Positions 51,789-60,598 are shown, numbered from the stretch's first letter. The stretch is DNA of 64,000 bases from Arthrobacter_E sp041360795 (GCF_041360795.1 NZ_JBFUPW010000001.1:1240001-1304000); one strand, 5' to 3'. Numbers and translations are program-made. Notes: generated by a model not told the origin, from the sequence alone.

Positions 51789-53909
51789 TCAGGCCGCGTG
51801 GAACCGCTTGCCGTTGACACGCTCGGAGGCGCCCACCCGGTCCAGGTACGGCGTGATGCCGCCCAGGAACATGGGCCAGCCGGCGCCGAGGATCATGCAG
51901 AGGTCGATGTCCTCGGGACCTGCCACCACGCCCTCCTCGAGCATGAGGCCGATCTCCTCCGCCAGCGCGTCCTGGGTGCGCGTGAGGACCTGTTCGGACG
52001 TCGACGGGCTGTCCCCGAACGTCATCAGGGCCAGCACGCGCTCCGGGATCTCCTGGCCGCCGTCGTCGGTCGGGGCCCAGAGGCCCTTCACGCCGTTGTC
52101 GATCAGGGCCTGGAGGTTGGCCGAGACCGTGAAGCGGTCGCCGAAGGCCGCGTGCAGGGATTCCTGCACGTGCTGCGCCACCGGCAGGCCGACCATGGCG
52201 CCGAGGGTGAACGGAGTCATCGGCAGGCCCATGGGGCGCAGCGCGTTGTCCGCGACGTCGGCCGGAGTGCCCTCGTCGAAGGCGGCAGTCACTTCGCCCA
52301 TGAGCCGCAGGAGGACGCGGTTCACCACGAAGGCGGCGGCGTCCTTGACGAGCACGGCGCTCTTCTTCAGGTTCTTGGCGAGCTGGAATGCCGTGGCCAG
52401 AGTCTCGTCCGAGGTCTTCGGCGCCCGCACGATCTCCAGCAGCGGCATGACCGCCACCGGGTTGAAGAAGTGGAAGCCGACGAGCCGCTCCGGGTGCTCC
52501 AGATCGCGCGCCATCTCCGTGACGGACAGGCTGGAGGTGTTGGTGGCCAGGATGCACTCGGGGGAGACGATGGCCTCGACTTCCGCGAACACCTGCTTCT
52601 TGACGGAGAGCTCCTCGAACACCGCTTCGATCACGAAGTCGGCGTCGGCGAACGCCTGCTTGTCCACGGCGCCCGTGATGAGCCCCTTGGTCCGGTTGGC
52701 CGCGTCGGCGGACATCCGGCCCTTGGCCTGCAGCTTGTCGACTTCACCGTGGATGTAGGAGACGCCGCGGTCCACGCGCTCCTGGTCGATGTCCGTCATG
52801 ACGACGGGCACCTTGAGCTGCTTGGCGAAGAGCAGGGCGAGCTGGCCCGCCATGAGACCGGCGCCGACCACGCCCACCTTGGTGACAGGACGCGCCAGCT
52901 TGGCGTCCGGCGCCCCGGCGGGACGCTTGGCGCGCTTCTGCACCAGATCGAGGAACGCGTAGACCGTCGAGCGGAACTCGCCGGTCTGCATGAGCCCGGC
53001 CAGGGCCTCGCACTCGGCCGCGGCGGACTCCTCCTGCGTCTGGGTGCGGTTGGCCTCGAGCAGGTCGAGGACCTTGCCGGGGGCCGGGGCCGCATCGGAG
53101 ATCTTGCGGCTCACGAAGGCGCGTCCGGCGTCGACCGCCGCCTGCCAGCGCTCGGCCACCTGCGGATCGGAGGCGTCGACGGCGTGCGTGCGTTCCGGTG
53201 TGACCTCGCCGCTGAGCACCTGGGCTGCCCAGGAGAGGGATTGCTCCAGGAAGTCGGCGGCGTCGAAGAGGGCGTCCGCGACGCCGAGTTCCAGGGCCTG
53301 CTTGCCGCTGAGGGTCCGGTTGTTGTTCAGCGGGTTTTCGATCATCACCTTGACGGCGTTCTCCGGCCCGATCAGACGCGGCAGGAGATAGACGCCACCC
53401 CAGCCCGGGACGAGGCCCAGGAAGGCCTCGGGGAGGCCGAGGGCGCCGGCGGAGGCGCTGACCGTGCGGTGCGTGGACTGGAGGGCGACCTCGAGGCCGC
53501 CACCCAGAGCGAGGCCGTTGATGAACGCGAAGCTCGGCACCGGCAGGTTCCGCAGCAGGCCGTACACCTCGTGACCCAGCTGGGCCATGGCCAGGCCGTG
53601 CTCCGGCTTGGAGATGGCGGAGACCGCGGTCAAGTCGGCGCCGGCCACGAGGAAGTACGGCTTCCCGGTGATGCCCACGGCCTGGATCTCACCCTTGGCC
53701 GCGCGCTCCGCAAGGGTTTCGAGCGTGCGCCCGAGCTCGAGGAGCGTGTTCGGGCCGAGCGTGGTGGGCTTGCGGTGGTCGAGCCCGTTGTCCAGGGTCA
53801 CGAGCGCCAGCGTGCCGATGCCGGGCAGGGGCACGTCCTGGACCAGCGAGTGGGTCACAGTCTCCGTGCTGAAGAGCTCTGCGAGTTCCGTGAAATCGTC
53901 GAGACTCAT
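51789..53909 (-). CDS. fadB: Fatty acid oxidation multifunctional protein, alpha subunit (enoyl-CoA hydratase / 3-hydroxyacyl-CoA dehydrogenase)
   Basis: 706 residues from ATG 53909, with GGAGAGG upstream; a longer frame upstream translates fadA out of frame and is not real. Residues 1-200 are a crotonase domain: YFLVAGADLTA and INGLALGGGLEVAL with the oxyanion glycines, and the two glutamates in GGGLEVAL and LPEAFLGLVPGWGG. From about residue 320 a dehydrogenase follows: VGVVGAGLMAGQLALLFAKQ (NAD site), ATNTSSLSVTEMA, FHFFNPVAVMPLLEIV with the catalytic His, and a C-terminal repeat. It hydrates enoyl-CoA and oxidises the product to 3-ketoacyl-CoA. Overlaps fadA by 4 bases. Confidence 0.95.
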   Translation of the reverse strand: MSLDDFTELAELFSTETVTHSLVQDVPLPGIGTLALVTLDNGLDHRKPTTLGPNTLLELGRTLETLAERAAKGEIQAVGITGKPYFLVAGADLTAVSAISKPEHGLAMAQLGHEVYGLLRNLPVPSFAFINGLALGGGLEVALQSTHRTVSASAGALGLPEAFLGLVPGWGGVYLLPRLIGPENAVKVMIENPLNNNRTLSGKQALELGVADALFDAADFLEQSLSWAAQVLSGEVTPERTHAVDASDPQVAERWQAAVDAGRAFVSRKISDAAPAPGKVLDLLEANRTQTQEESAAAECEALAGLMQTGEFRSTVYAFLDLVQKRAKRPAGAPDAKLARPVTKVGVVGAGLMAGQLALLFAKQLKVPVVMTDIDQERVDRGVSYIHGEVDKLQAKGRMSADAANRTKGLITGAVDKQAFADADFVIEAVFEELSVKKQVFAEVEAIVSPECILATNTSSLSVTEMARDLEHPERLVGFHFFNPVAVMPLLEIVRAPKTSDETLATAFQLAKNLKKSAVLVKDAAAFVVNRVLLRLMGEVTAAFDEGTPADVADNALRPMGLPMTPFTLGAMVGLPVAQHVQESLHAAFGDRFTVSANLQALIDNGVKGLWAPTDDGGQEIPERVLALMTFGDSPSTSEQVLTRTQDALAEEIGLMLEEGVVAGPEDIDLCMILGAGWPMFLGGITPYLDRVGASERVNGKRFHAA

Positions 53910-55150
53910 GCTGCCTCTCCTGCCTGTGCGTCGGTTCCGTAGTCGGGGTGGTGGGGGTTCTCCCAGATGATCGTGCCGCCCATGCCGAGGCCGATGCACA
54001 TCGTCGTGATGCCGTAACGGACGCTCGGGTCCTGTTCGAACTGGCGGGCGAGCTGGTTCATCAGGCGCACGCCCGAGGAGGCGAGGGGGTGGCCCAGCGC
54101 GATCGCGCCGCCGAAGCGGTTGACGCGGGGATCGTCGTCGGCGATGCCGAAGTAGTCCAGGAAGCTCAGGACCTGCACGGCGAATGCCTCGTTGATCTCG
54201 AAGAGTCCGATGTCCTCGATCCCCAGCCCGGCCTTCTCGAGGGCCTTGAGGGTGGAGGGGACGGGGCCGTAGCCCATGACGCTCGGCTCGACGCCGGCGA
54301 AGGCGTAGGAGACCATGCGCATGCGGACCGGCAGGCCCAGCTCTTCGGCCGTGTCCGCATCGGCGAGCAGGGCCGCCGTCGCGCCGTCGTTCAGGCCGGC
54401 GGCATTGCCCGCGGTGACGCGGCCGTGCGGGCGGAAGGGGGTGCGGAGGCCCTCGAGGTCCTCCAGGGTGGTGCCGGGCCGCGGCGGCTCGTCCACGGTG
54501 TTCAGGGTCCAGCCGGCGCCGGCCTTCTTGCTCGCCACAGGGACGAGGCCCGCCTGGATGTCGCCGCTCTCGTAGGCTTCGGCGACCTTGCGCTGCGAGG
54601 CGACGGCGTAGGCGTCGGCGCGCTCCTTGGTGATGGCGGGGAAGCGGTCGTGGAGGTTCTCGGCGGTGTTGCCCATGTTCAGGGCGGCGGGATCCACGAT
54701 CCGTTCGGCGAGGAAGCGGGGGTTGGGATCGGCTCCGACACCCATCGGGTGGTGACCCATGTGCTCCACACCGCCCGCGATGACGACGTCGTACGCGCCC
54801 GAGGCGATCCCGGAGCCGGTGGTGGTCACGGCGGTCAGGGCGCCCGCGCACATGCGGTCGATGGCGAAGCCTGGCACGGACTGGGGGAGACCCGCGAGCA
54901 GTGCCGCGGTGCGCCCGATGGTCAGGCCCTGGTCGCCGGTCTGGGTGGTGGCGGCGATGGCCACCTCATCCACGCGCTCGGCCGGGAGTCCCGGATTGCG
55001 TCGCATCAGTTCTCGGATGCACTTGACCACCAGGTCGTCGGCACGGGTCTCGGCATAGATGCCCTTGTCTCCTGCCTTGCCGAACGGTGTGCGGATGCCG
55101 TCGACAAAGACGACATCGCGGCCGGCCAGGCCATTGCGGATGCGGCTCAC
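53906..55150 (-). CDS. fadA: Acetyl-CoA C-acyltransferase (3-ketoacyl-CoA thiolase)
   Basis: 414 residues from GTG 55150, with GAGGAG upstream. Catalytic residues: Cys101 in IDRMCAGALTA, NEAFA, GHPLASSGVR with His, and TMCIGLGMGG with the second Cys. It performs the thiolytic step following FadB; the two overlap and will be made together. This thiolase belongs to the conventional FadA group, distinct from the FadA2-like one at 7972. A possible promoter (TTGCCC, 18 bases, TAACAT) lies about 85-110 bases upstream, overlapped by the dyad at 55232. Confidence 0.96.
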   Translation of the reverse strand: MSRIRNGLAGRDVVFVDGIRTPFGKAGDKGIYAETRADDLVVKCIRELMRRNPGLPAERVDEVAIAATTQTGDQGLTIGRTAALLAGLPQSVPGFAIDRMCAGALTAVTTTGSGIASGAYDVVIAGGVEHMGHHPMGVGADPNPRFLAERIVDPAALNMGNTAENLHDRFPAITKERADAYAVASQRKVAEAYESGDIQAGLVPVASKKAGAGWTLNTVDEPPRPGTTLEDLEGLRTPFRPHGRVTAGNAAGLNDGATAALLADADTAEELGLPVRMRMVSYAFAGVEPSVMGYGPVPSTLKALEKAGLGIEDIGLFEINEAFAVQVLSFLDYFGIADDDPRVNRFGGAIALGHPLASSGVRLMNQLARQFEQDPSVRYGITTMCIGLGMGGTIIWENPHHPDYGTDAQAGEAA

Positions 55151-55231
55151 GCTTGCTCCTCGTTGAGTTCAACGCCCGCCGAGCGGGCGACACGCTTCTG
55201 CCCGGCGGGCGCCGGACGCGTTCAACCACAT

Positions 55232-55247
55232 GTTACTCGCCAGTAAC
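55232..55247. promoter_or_regulatory. Operator-like palindrome over the fadA promoter
   Basis: GTTACT-CGCC-AGTAAC, perfect 6-bp arms. On the minus strand it overlaps the spacer and -10 (TAACAT) of a candidate promoter whose -35 is TTGCCC (55258-55253). A regulator of fatty acid degradation is expected, but none is encoded next to it. Confidence 0.6.
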
Positions 55248-55278
55248 TTGTTGGGGCAAGGGGTGTCCGAGAGTGTGG

Positions 55279-56577
55279 TCAGGCGGCCGGTGACTCCGGC
55301 TGGGGGTGCAGCAGTGCCTCCAGCAGCAGGGGCACCGTGAGCTTCCGCTGCCAGGAGCGCGCACCTAGTTCCGCGAGGGCGCCGTCTACACTCTCCGTGG
55401 TCAGTTCCGTGGGCGGACGCCACATGAGCCGCCGCAGGTGATCCGGCGTGAGCAGGTTCTCCACGGGCATGTCCCACTCCGCAGCGAGATCCGTGAGCGC
55501 CTGGCGGGCGGTGGCCAGCCGGGCGGCGGCGACCGGGTCTTTGTCCGCCCAGGCGCGCGGGGGAGGCGGGGCGTTGGTCGGCAGATGCAGTGGGGGAAGG
55601 TCGTCGGTGTCCCGGGCGGACATGAGGGCGCGGAGCCAGCGGGGTGCTTCGCGCTGCGCCGCGCGGCCGTCGAAGCCCCGGGTGGCGATCAGCTGCGGCA
55701 CCGTGGTGGGCATGGCCCGGGCCGCGGCGATGAGCGCGGAGTCCGGCAGGAGGCGGCCTGGTGCGACGTCGCGTTTGCGCGCCAGGTCCTCGCGCTCGAG
55801 CCAGAGCTGACGCACCGCGGCCAGCTGCCGGCGGTCACGGATCTGGTGCATGCCGGACGTCCGCCGCCAGGGTTCTTTGCGCGGGGGCGCGACGCCGGCG
55901 TCCAGGATCGCCTGGAACTCCTCCAGGGCGAACTCCAGTTTGCCCTGGCTGCTCAGGAGCTCGATCAGTTCCTCCCGCAGCTCGATGAGCACCTCGACGT
56001 CCAGGGCGGCGTACTTCAGCCACGGCTCGGGCAGGGGGCGGGTGGACCAGTCCGCGGCGGAGTGCTCCTTCGCCAGGCGGAAGCCCAGGAGCTGCTCGAT
56101 CACGGCGGCCAGCCCGACGCGCGGCAGCCCGGCCAGGCGTGCGGCGAGCTCCGTGTCGAACAGGGCCGAGGGCCACAGGCCGAGCTCGCTCAGGCACGGC
56201 AGGTCCTGGGTGGAGGCATGCAGGATCCATTCGGAACCATCGAGCGCGGCCTGGATCGGTTCGAGATCCTCGAACGGTTCGGGGTCGATGAGCCAGGTTC
56301 CCGCGCCTTCGCGGCGGATCTGCACGAGGAACGCACGCTGGCCGTACCGGAAGCCGGAGGCACGTTCGGCGTCGACGGCGACGGGGCCGGTTCCGGCGGC
56401 CAGCGCGTCGGCGCAGCGCTGCAGGCCGGCGTCGGTGCTGATGACGAAGGGGACGCCTTCGCGCGGGGTGTCCAGTTCGACGACGTCGGGCGCCTCGAGG
56501 GCGAGGTCGTCCAGGTCATGGGAGGCTGTGTCAGCGGCCGGATCGCCGGCCGTGGTCAGGTTTCGCTTCAGGGTCAT
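55279..56577 (-). CDS. rnd: HRDC-domain ribonuclease D-type 3'-5' exonuclease
   Basis: 432 residues. DEDDy exonuclease motifs: Asp69 and Glu71 in PVAVDAERASGFRYGQ (Exo I), Asp125 in LHASTQDLPCL (Exo II), Tyr189 and Asp193 in LKYAALDVEVL (Exo III). The HRDC domain follows, LWLEREDLARKRDVAPGRLL. The family trims stable RNA 3' ends with two metal ions. A first, acidic 40 residues precede the catalytic domain. TAAACT nine bases before ATG 56577 suggests its own promoter with almost no leader. The DUF3000 gene lies just upstream in the same direction, as with Rv2680-Rv2681 in M. tuberculosis. Confidence 0.92.
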   Translation of the reverse strand: MTLKRNLTTAGDPAADTASHDLDDLALEAPDVVELDTPREGVPFVISTDAGLQRCADALAAGTGPVAVDAERASGFRYGQRAFLVQIRREGAGTWLIDPEPFEDLEPIQAALDGSEWILHASTQDLPCLSELGLWPSALFDTELAARLAGLPRVGLAAVIEQLLGFRLAKEHSAADWSTRPLPEPWLKYAALDVEVLIELREELIELLSSQGKLEFALEEFQAILDAGVAPPRKEPWRRTSGMHQIRDRRQLAAVRQLWLEREDLARKRDVAPGRLLPDSALIAAARAMPTTVPQLIATRGFDGRAAQREAPRWLRALMSARDTDDLPPLHLPTNAPPPPRAWADKDPVAAARLATARQALTDLAAEWDMPVENLLTPDHLRRLMWRPPTELTTESVDGALAELGARSWQRKLTVPLLLEALLHPQPESPAA

Positions 56578-56622
56578 GGTGCTCTCAGTTTATCGGTGCC
56601 CCGGAGTGGGACCGCCGGAGGC

Positions 56623-57222
56623 TCAAAAACGTCGCCCCGGAAGGGCCGTCACGCCTTCAGGCAGCGGGGGGAGACCGGCGAAGGAGCACACCATGTCCGC
56701 CCAGGCTTCGAGGTGGTTCTGCACGCGCCAGTCCGCAGGCGTCCACGAGGCGCGGAGTTCGATGTCGATGGTGCTGCCGCGCTCGGCGAGCGTCCCGAAG
56801 GAATCGGACAGCACCCGTGTCGCGGTGCCGCCTGCGGAGCGGTACTCGGCGCCGTGATTCTGCAGCGCTTCGACGAGCCAGGTCCAGGCGACGGTGCCCA
56901 GGAGTTCGTCGTTACCCATCTCGGCGTCCATCTGCGCCCGGATGAACGTCACCACCCGGAAGTCTCCGCCCCAGACCTCGGATCCGGCCGGATCGTGGAG
57001 CAGGATGAAGCGGCCGGTGGCCAGGTCGGCGAGTCCTTCGGCGTCCGCGAGGCCGGGGCCCAGTGCCGAGGGGGAGATCTCCGCGCCGAGCGCCACGGCG
57101 AAGGGCGCGAGCCGTGCCGGAGCGGGGATCTCCTCGAGCCGGAGTTCCGCGCGGGACCGCGCGGCCTTCAGCGAGGAGAGTGCTCTGTTGAAGCCCGAGG
57201 GCAACGGGGCATTGGCGTTCAC
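56623..57222 (-). CDS. DUF3000 family protein
   Basis: 199 residues from GTG 57222. The protein starts MNANAPLPSGFNRALSSLKA; the core has LRLEEIPAPARLAPFAVALG, FILLHDPAGSEVWGGDFRVV, RAQMDAEMGNDELLGTVAW, and a C-terminal region with WADMVCSFAGLPPLPEGVTA. It is an Actinobacteria-specific cytosolic family without known function, consistently next to the ribonuclease D gene. The start has TATTCT at a 6-base distance and no ribosome site, so a leaderless mRNA is likely. Confidence 0.9.
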   Translation of the reverse strand: MNANAPLPSGFNRALSSLKAARSRAELRLEEIPAPARLAPFAVALGAEISPSALGPGLADAEGLADLATGRFILLHDPAGSEVWGGDFRVVTFIRAQMDAEMGNDELLGTVAWTWLVEALQNHGAEYRSAGGTATRVLSDSFGTLAERGSTIDIELRASWTPADWRVQNHLEAWADMVCSFAGLPPLPEGVTALPGRRF

Positions 57223-57228
57223 GGCACG

Positions 57229-57234
57229 AGAATA
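57229..57234 (-). promoter_or_regulatory. -10 element TATTCT of the DUF3000 gene
   Basis: Minus strand TATTCT-CGTGCC-GTG: six bases from hexamer to start codon. Confidence 0.55.
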
Positions 57235-57240
57235 CTGCGG

Positions 57241-57316
57241 TGCGGGCGCGGCTCGCCTGAGCCACGCCCGCACGTTGCGAGTTTGACGCTTCGGCGGCCC
57301 CTCCTGGGGCTCCGAA
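57241..57316. repeat. Two hairpins between DUF3000 and the aldolase gene
   Basis: TGCGGGCG-c-GGCTC/GAGCC-a-CGCCCGCA (57241-57272, 4-base loop) and TTCGG-cg-GCCCC/GGGGC-t-CCGAA (57290-57316, TCCT loop). Both are strong stems. They may be secondary terminators of the aldolase operon or shield the DUF3000 promoter. Confidence 0.6.
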
Positions 57317-57320
57317 GTGT

Positions 57321-57348
57321 CTGATCCGGCGCGATGACGCCGGATCAG
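57321..57348 (-). terminator. Terminator after the aldolase gene
   Basis: CTGATCCGGCG (57321-57331) and CGCCGGATCAG (57338-57348), perfect, 6-base loop, 10 bases past the stop on the leftward strand. Confidence 0.8.
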
Positions 57349-57358
57349 CGGAGTCCGG

Positions 57359-58471
57359 TCAGGCTCCGAGTTCCGCGCGCAGGGCGGCGGCGAAGGCGTC
57401 CACATCGGCCTCGGTGGTGTCGAAGGAGCACATCCAGCGGACCTCGCGGCGGCCGGCGTCCCAGTCATAGAAGCGGAACTTGGCCCGCACCGCGTCCGCC
57501 ACGCCCTCCGGGAGGATGGCGAAGACGCCGTTGGACTGCGTGTCCTGGGTGATCTCCACCCCGGGCAGGCCCTCCACGGCGGACCGCAGGCGCTGAGCCA
57601 TGGCATTGGCGTGGCTCGCGGACCGCAGCCAGAGGTCGCCCTCCAGGAGCGCGATGAACTGCGCCGACATGAAGCGCATCTTGGACGCGAGCTGCATGCT
57701 CATCTTGCGCAGGTAGATCAGGCCGGGCGCGGCCTCCGGGTTGAGCGCCACGACGATCTCGCCGAAGATCAGCCCGTTCTTGGTGCCGCCGAAGGAGAGG
57801 ATGTCGACGCCGGCGTCGCGCGTGAAGGCGCGCAGCGGCAGGCCGAGGGTGGCGGCCGCGTTGGCCAGCCGGGAGCCGTCCATGTGCAGCTTCATCCCCT
57901 TGGCGTGCACGTGATCGGCGATCGCGCGGACTTCCTCCGGGGTGTACACGGTGCCGAGTTCGGTGCTCTGGGTGATGGAGACGGCCAGCGGCTGGGCGCG
58001 GTGCTCGTCACCGTAGCCCCAGGCCTCCAGGTCGATGAGCTCGGGGGTGAGCTTGCCGTTCTCCGTGGGGACGGGAAGCAGCTTGATGCCGCCCATCCGC
58101 TCGGGCGCGCCGTTCTCGTCGACGTTGATGTGGGCCGTGGTGGCACACACCACCGCGCCCCAGCGGGGGAGCAGCGACTGGAGGGCCACCACATTGGCGC
58201 CGGTGCCGTTGAAGACCGGGTAGTACTCGATCCCGGCGCCGAAGTGGCCCTCAAGGACCTCTCCGAGGCGTTCGGTGTACTGGTCCTCGCCGTAGGCGAT
58301 CTGGTGCCCGTGGTTGGCCTGGGCGATGGCTTCCAGGATCTCCGGGTGGACGCCGGAGTAGTTGTCCGAGGCGAAGCCCCGGCTGGTGACGTCATGCAGG
58401 GGTGCGGATGCCATGGCGGCGTGTGTTTCCTGTTCTGTTGTCGGGAGGCGATGGGAAAGGATGCGGGTCAC
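57359..58471 (-). CDS. Threonine-aldolase-family PLP enzyme (beta-eliminating lyase)
   Basis: 370 residues from GTG 58471; ATG 58414 (MASAPLHDVTSRGFASDNYS) is a credible alternative because family similarity begins there. PLP fold type I: FNGTGANVVALQSLL, HLHMDGSRLANAAATLG region (cofactor Asp, here KLHMDGSRLANAAATL), and the Schiff-base lysine in ILSFGGTKNGLIFGEIVV. It would cleave beta-hydroxy amino acids such as threonine to glycine and an aldehyde; low-specificity members are common. It overlaps the SDR gene stop (GTGA) and is third in an operon with DUF6421 and SDR genes, so its true substrate may come from that pathway. Confidence 0.88.
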   Translation of the reverse strand: MTRILSHRLPTTEQETHAAMASAPLHDVTSRGFASDNYSGVHPEILEAIAQANHGHQIAYGEDQYTERLGEVLEGHFGAGIEYYPVFNGTGANVVALQSLLPRWGAVVCATTAHINVDENGAPERMGGIKLLPVPTENGKLTPELIDLEAWGYGDEHRAQPLAVSITQSTELGTVYTPEEVRAIADHVHAKGMKLHMDGSRLANAAATLGLPLRAFTRDAGVDILSFGGTKNGLIFGEIVVALNPEAAPGLIYLRKMSMQLASKMRFMSAQFIALLEGDLWLRSASHANAMAQRLRSAVEGLPGVEITQDTQSNGVFAILPEGVADAVRAKFRFYDWDAGRREVRWMCSFDTTEADVDAFAAALRAELGA

Positions 58472-59190
58472 GCGTTCCAGGCCGGCAGGATCCGGCGCGT
58501 GCCGTTGAGATCCGCCGCGTCTTCGCCGAAGAGGTCGAGAGCCGCCTGGGCGAGCTGGGTGACGTCCGTGTAGCCCGGGAACTTGCGTTCGGGGTGGGCG
58601 GCGCGCTGGGCTTCATCCACGAGGGACTTCACCGCGAGCACGACGGCGGCGGCGTCGCCGGTCTCCGACGTGCGGAAAGCGTCCGCCACGGAGAGGGTCC
58701 AGGCCTCCGCCGCGGCCTTGGCGGCGGCGTAGTTGGCGCCCTTGGCCGTGGGATTCTCGGCGATGGTCGAACCCACCATGACGAACCGCCCGGACGACGA
58801 GGCGAGGAGTGCCGGGAGGAATGCTCGGCTGGTGTTGCGCAGGGTCTGGACTGCCTGGCGGTGCAGGAAGTCCCAGTCCTCGTCGCTCTGATCCAGCAGC
58901 GAGGTCCCGCCCCGCCACCCGCCCACGAGGTGCAGCACGCCGTCCACGCCGCCGGCGTCGTCCGTGATCTCGGCCGCGAGCCGCTCCACGGCGGCATGGT
59001 CGGAGAGATCGCAGACCAGAGGGGTGACCGTGTGCCCGGAGGCCTCGGTGGCGGCGGTCGCGGCCGCCTCGATACGGGCGGGGGAGGAACCGATCGTGTA
59101 GACGCGGTGTCCAGCCTGGGAAAACGCCGCGGCGGCAGCAACCCCGGAAGGGCTGCTGCCGCCGGCGACGACAACGGTGAGGTTGTTCAT
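58468..59190 (-). CDS. Short-chain dehydrogenase/reductase
   Basis: 240 residues. The cofactor site is VVVAGGSSPSGVAAAAAF, a variant of the TGxxxGIG loop with Ala and Ser replacing Thr and Gly. It continues with LVCDLSDHAAV (Asp of the adenine pocket), HLVGGWRGG in place of NNAG, Ser in FVMVGSTIA and YxxxK in ANYAAAKAAAEAW, so the Ser-Tyr-Lys triad is complete. NAD(P)-dependent oxidation or reduction is expected; the substrate is unknown. A TAGACT hexamer 7 bases before ATG suggests a second promoter within the operon. It follows the DUF6421 gene by 37 bases. Confidence 0.88.
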   Translation of the reverse strand: MNNLTVVVAGGSSPSGVAAAAAFSQAGHRVYTIGSSPARIEAAATAATEASGHTVTPLVCDLSDHAAVERLAAEITDDAGGVDGVLHLVGGWRGGTSLLDQSDEDWDFLHRQAVQTLRNTSRAFLPALLASSSGRFVMVGSTIAENPTAKGANYAAAKAAAEAWTLSVADAFRTSETGDAAAVVLAVKSLVDEAQRAAHPERKFPGYTDVTQLAQAALDLFGEDAADLNGTRRILPAWNA

Positions 59191-59227
59191 GATGTCGAGT
59201 CTAGGCTCTCGTTCAGGGTGCCGTGGT

Positions 59228-60598
59228 TCAGGACAGCGCGGTGGCGCCGGTGATGCCCGCGGTGGACTCGATGACGGTGCGCATCTTCTTCTCGAGGGCC
59301 TCGAAGAACATGGAGAGCGGGAACTCGTCGTCCATGACCTGGTCGGTGATCTCGCGCGGCGTGCCGGTCAGCGGCAGGGCGTCGGGGCCCTTGGCCCACA
59401 CGGAGGCGGGGTGCGGCGTGACGGTCGCGGAGATCATCTCGTACGCGGCGATCCAGTGGGCGACCTTCGGGCGGTCGATCGAGCGCCAGTACAGCTCTTC
59501 GATCTGCTCACCCAGGGCCACGACGACGTCGGCGACGTTGTCCCACTCGATGCTCATCTTGCCGTCGGTCCAGTGCAGCACGCGGTGCTGGTGCATCCAC
59601 GCGAAGAGCAGCTGTCCGCCGAGGCCGTCGTAGTTGCGGACGCGGGAGCCGGTGATGGAGAAGCGGAAGATCCGGTCGAAGATGACCGCGTACTGCACGA
59701 GCTTGGCGTGCTTGCGGGCCTCGGGGCTGGCGTTCTCGTCCTTCTCGACGAGGACGGACTCGCGGAAGGCGGTGAGGTCACAGCGGAGCTCTTCGAGGGA
59801 GTAGAGGAAGAACGGCATGCGCTGCTTGATCATGAACGGATCGAAGGGCAGATCGCCGCGCATGTGGGTGCGGTCGTGGATGAGGTCCCACATGATGAAG
59901 GCCTCCTGCGTCAGCTGCTGGTCCTCGATCAGCTCGGCGGCATCCTCGGGGAGGTCCAGCGAGGTGATCTCGGCGGCGGCCTTCAGGACCCGGCGGAAGC
60001 GGGCTGCTTCGCGGTCCTGGAAGATGGCGCCCCAGGTGAAGGCCGGGGTCTCGCGGACGGCCACGGACTCGGGGAAGAGCACGGCGGAGTTGGTGTCGTA
60101 ACCGGCCGTGAAGTCGACGAAGCTCAGCGGGACGAACAGCTTGTTGGAGTACGCGCCGGCTTCGAGCTCGGAGATGAACTCGGGCCACAGGACCTCCACC
60201 AGCACGGCCTCGAGCAGACGCTGGGTGCTGCCGTTCTGGGTGTACATCGGGAAGACCACCAGGTGCTGGAGGCCGTCGATGCGGTGCTCCTGCGGCTGGA
60301 ACGCCATGAGGGAGTCGAGGAAGTCCGGCTCGCCGAAGCCTGCGGCGGCCCAGGCCTTCAGGTCCTTCTGCAGAAGGGTGAGGTACTCGGCGTCATGCGG
60401 GAAGTGCGGGGCCAGCTCGGCGACGGCTGCGACGACGGTGTCGATAGCCTCGGCCGCTGCGGCGTGATTCGCGGCATCCTCGATGGCGCCGTTCTTGGAC
60501 TGGAACGGCTGCACGCTGCTGGCAGCGGCCTTCAGACGCTGCCAGGCCGGGTGCTCGGCAGTGACGCGGGAGGTGGTCTCGATGGTGGTGGCGGTCAT
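59228..60598 (-). CDS. DUF6421 family protein, unknown function
   Basis: 456 residues from ATG 60598, with AAAAGGAG upstream. No signal peptide or membrane helix. Conserved-looking segments are FPMYTQNGSTQRLLEAVLVE, LFVPLSFVDFTAGYDTNSA, MWDLIHDRTHMRGDLPFDPF and SLEELRCDLTAFRE, then LLFAWMHQHRVLHWTDG. HDRTH (241-245) followed 24 residues later by EELRCD (269-274) resembles the two metal-site motifs of gluzincin peptidases of the M49 type (HExxxH ... EExRxD), but with Asp for the catalytic Glu, so this is only a hypothesis. It heads the operon with an SDR and a threonine-aldolase-like enzyme. Confidence 0.85.
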   Translation of the reverse strand: MTATTIETTSRVTAEHPAWQRLKAAASSVQPFQSKNGAIEDAANHAAAAEAIDTVVAAVAELAPHFPHDAEYLTLLQKDLKAWAAAGFGEPDFLDSLMAFQPQEHRIDGLQHLVVFPMYTQNGSTQRLLEAVLVEVLWPEFISELEAGAYSNKLFVPLSFVDFTAGYDTNSAVLFPESVAVRETPAFTWGAIFQDREAARFRRVLKAAAEITSLDLPEDAAELIEDQQLTQEAFIMWDLIHDRTHMRGDLPFDPFMIKQRMPFFLYSLEELRCDLTAFRESVLVEKDENASPEARKHAKLVQYAVIFDRIFRFSITGSRVRNYDGLGGQLLFAWMHQHRVLHWTDGKMSIEWDNVADVVVALGEQIEELYWRSIDRPKVAHWIAAYEMISATVTPHPASVWAKGPDALPLTGTPREITDQVMDDEFPLSMFFEALEKKMRTVIESTAGITGATALS

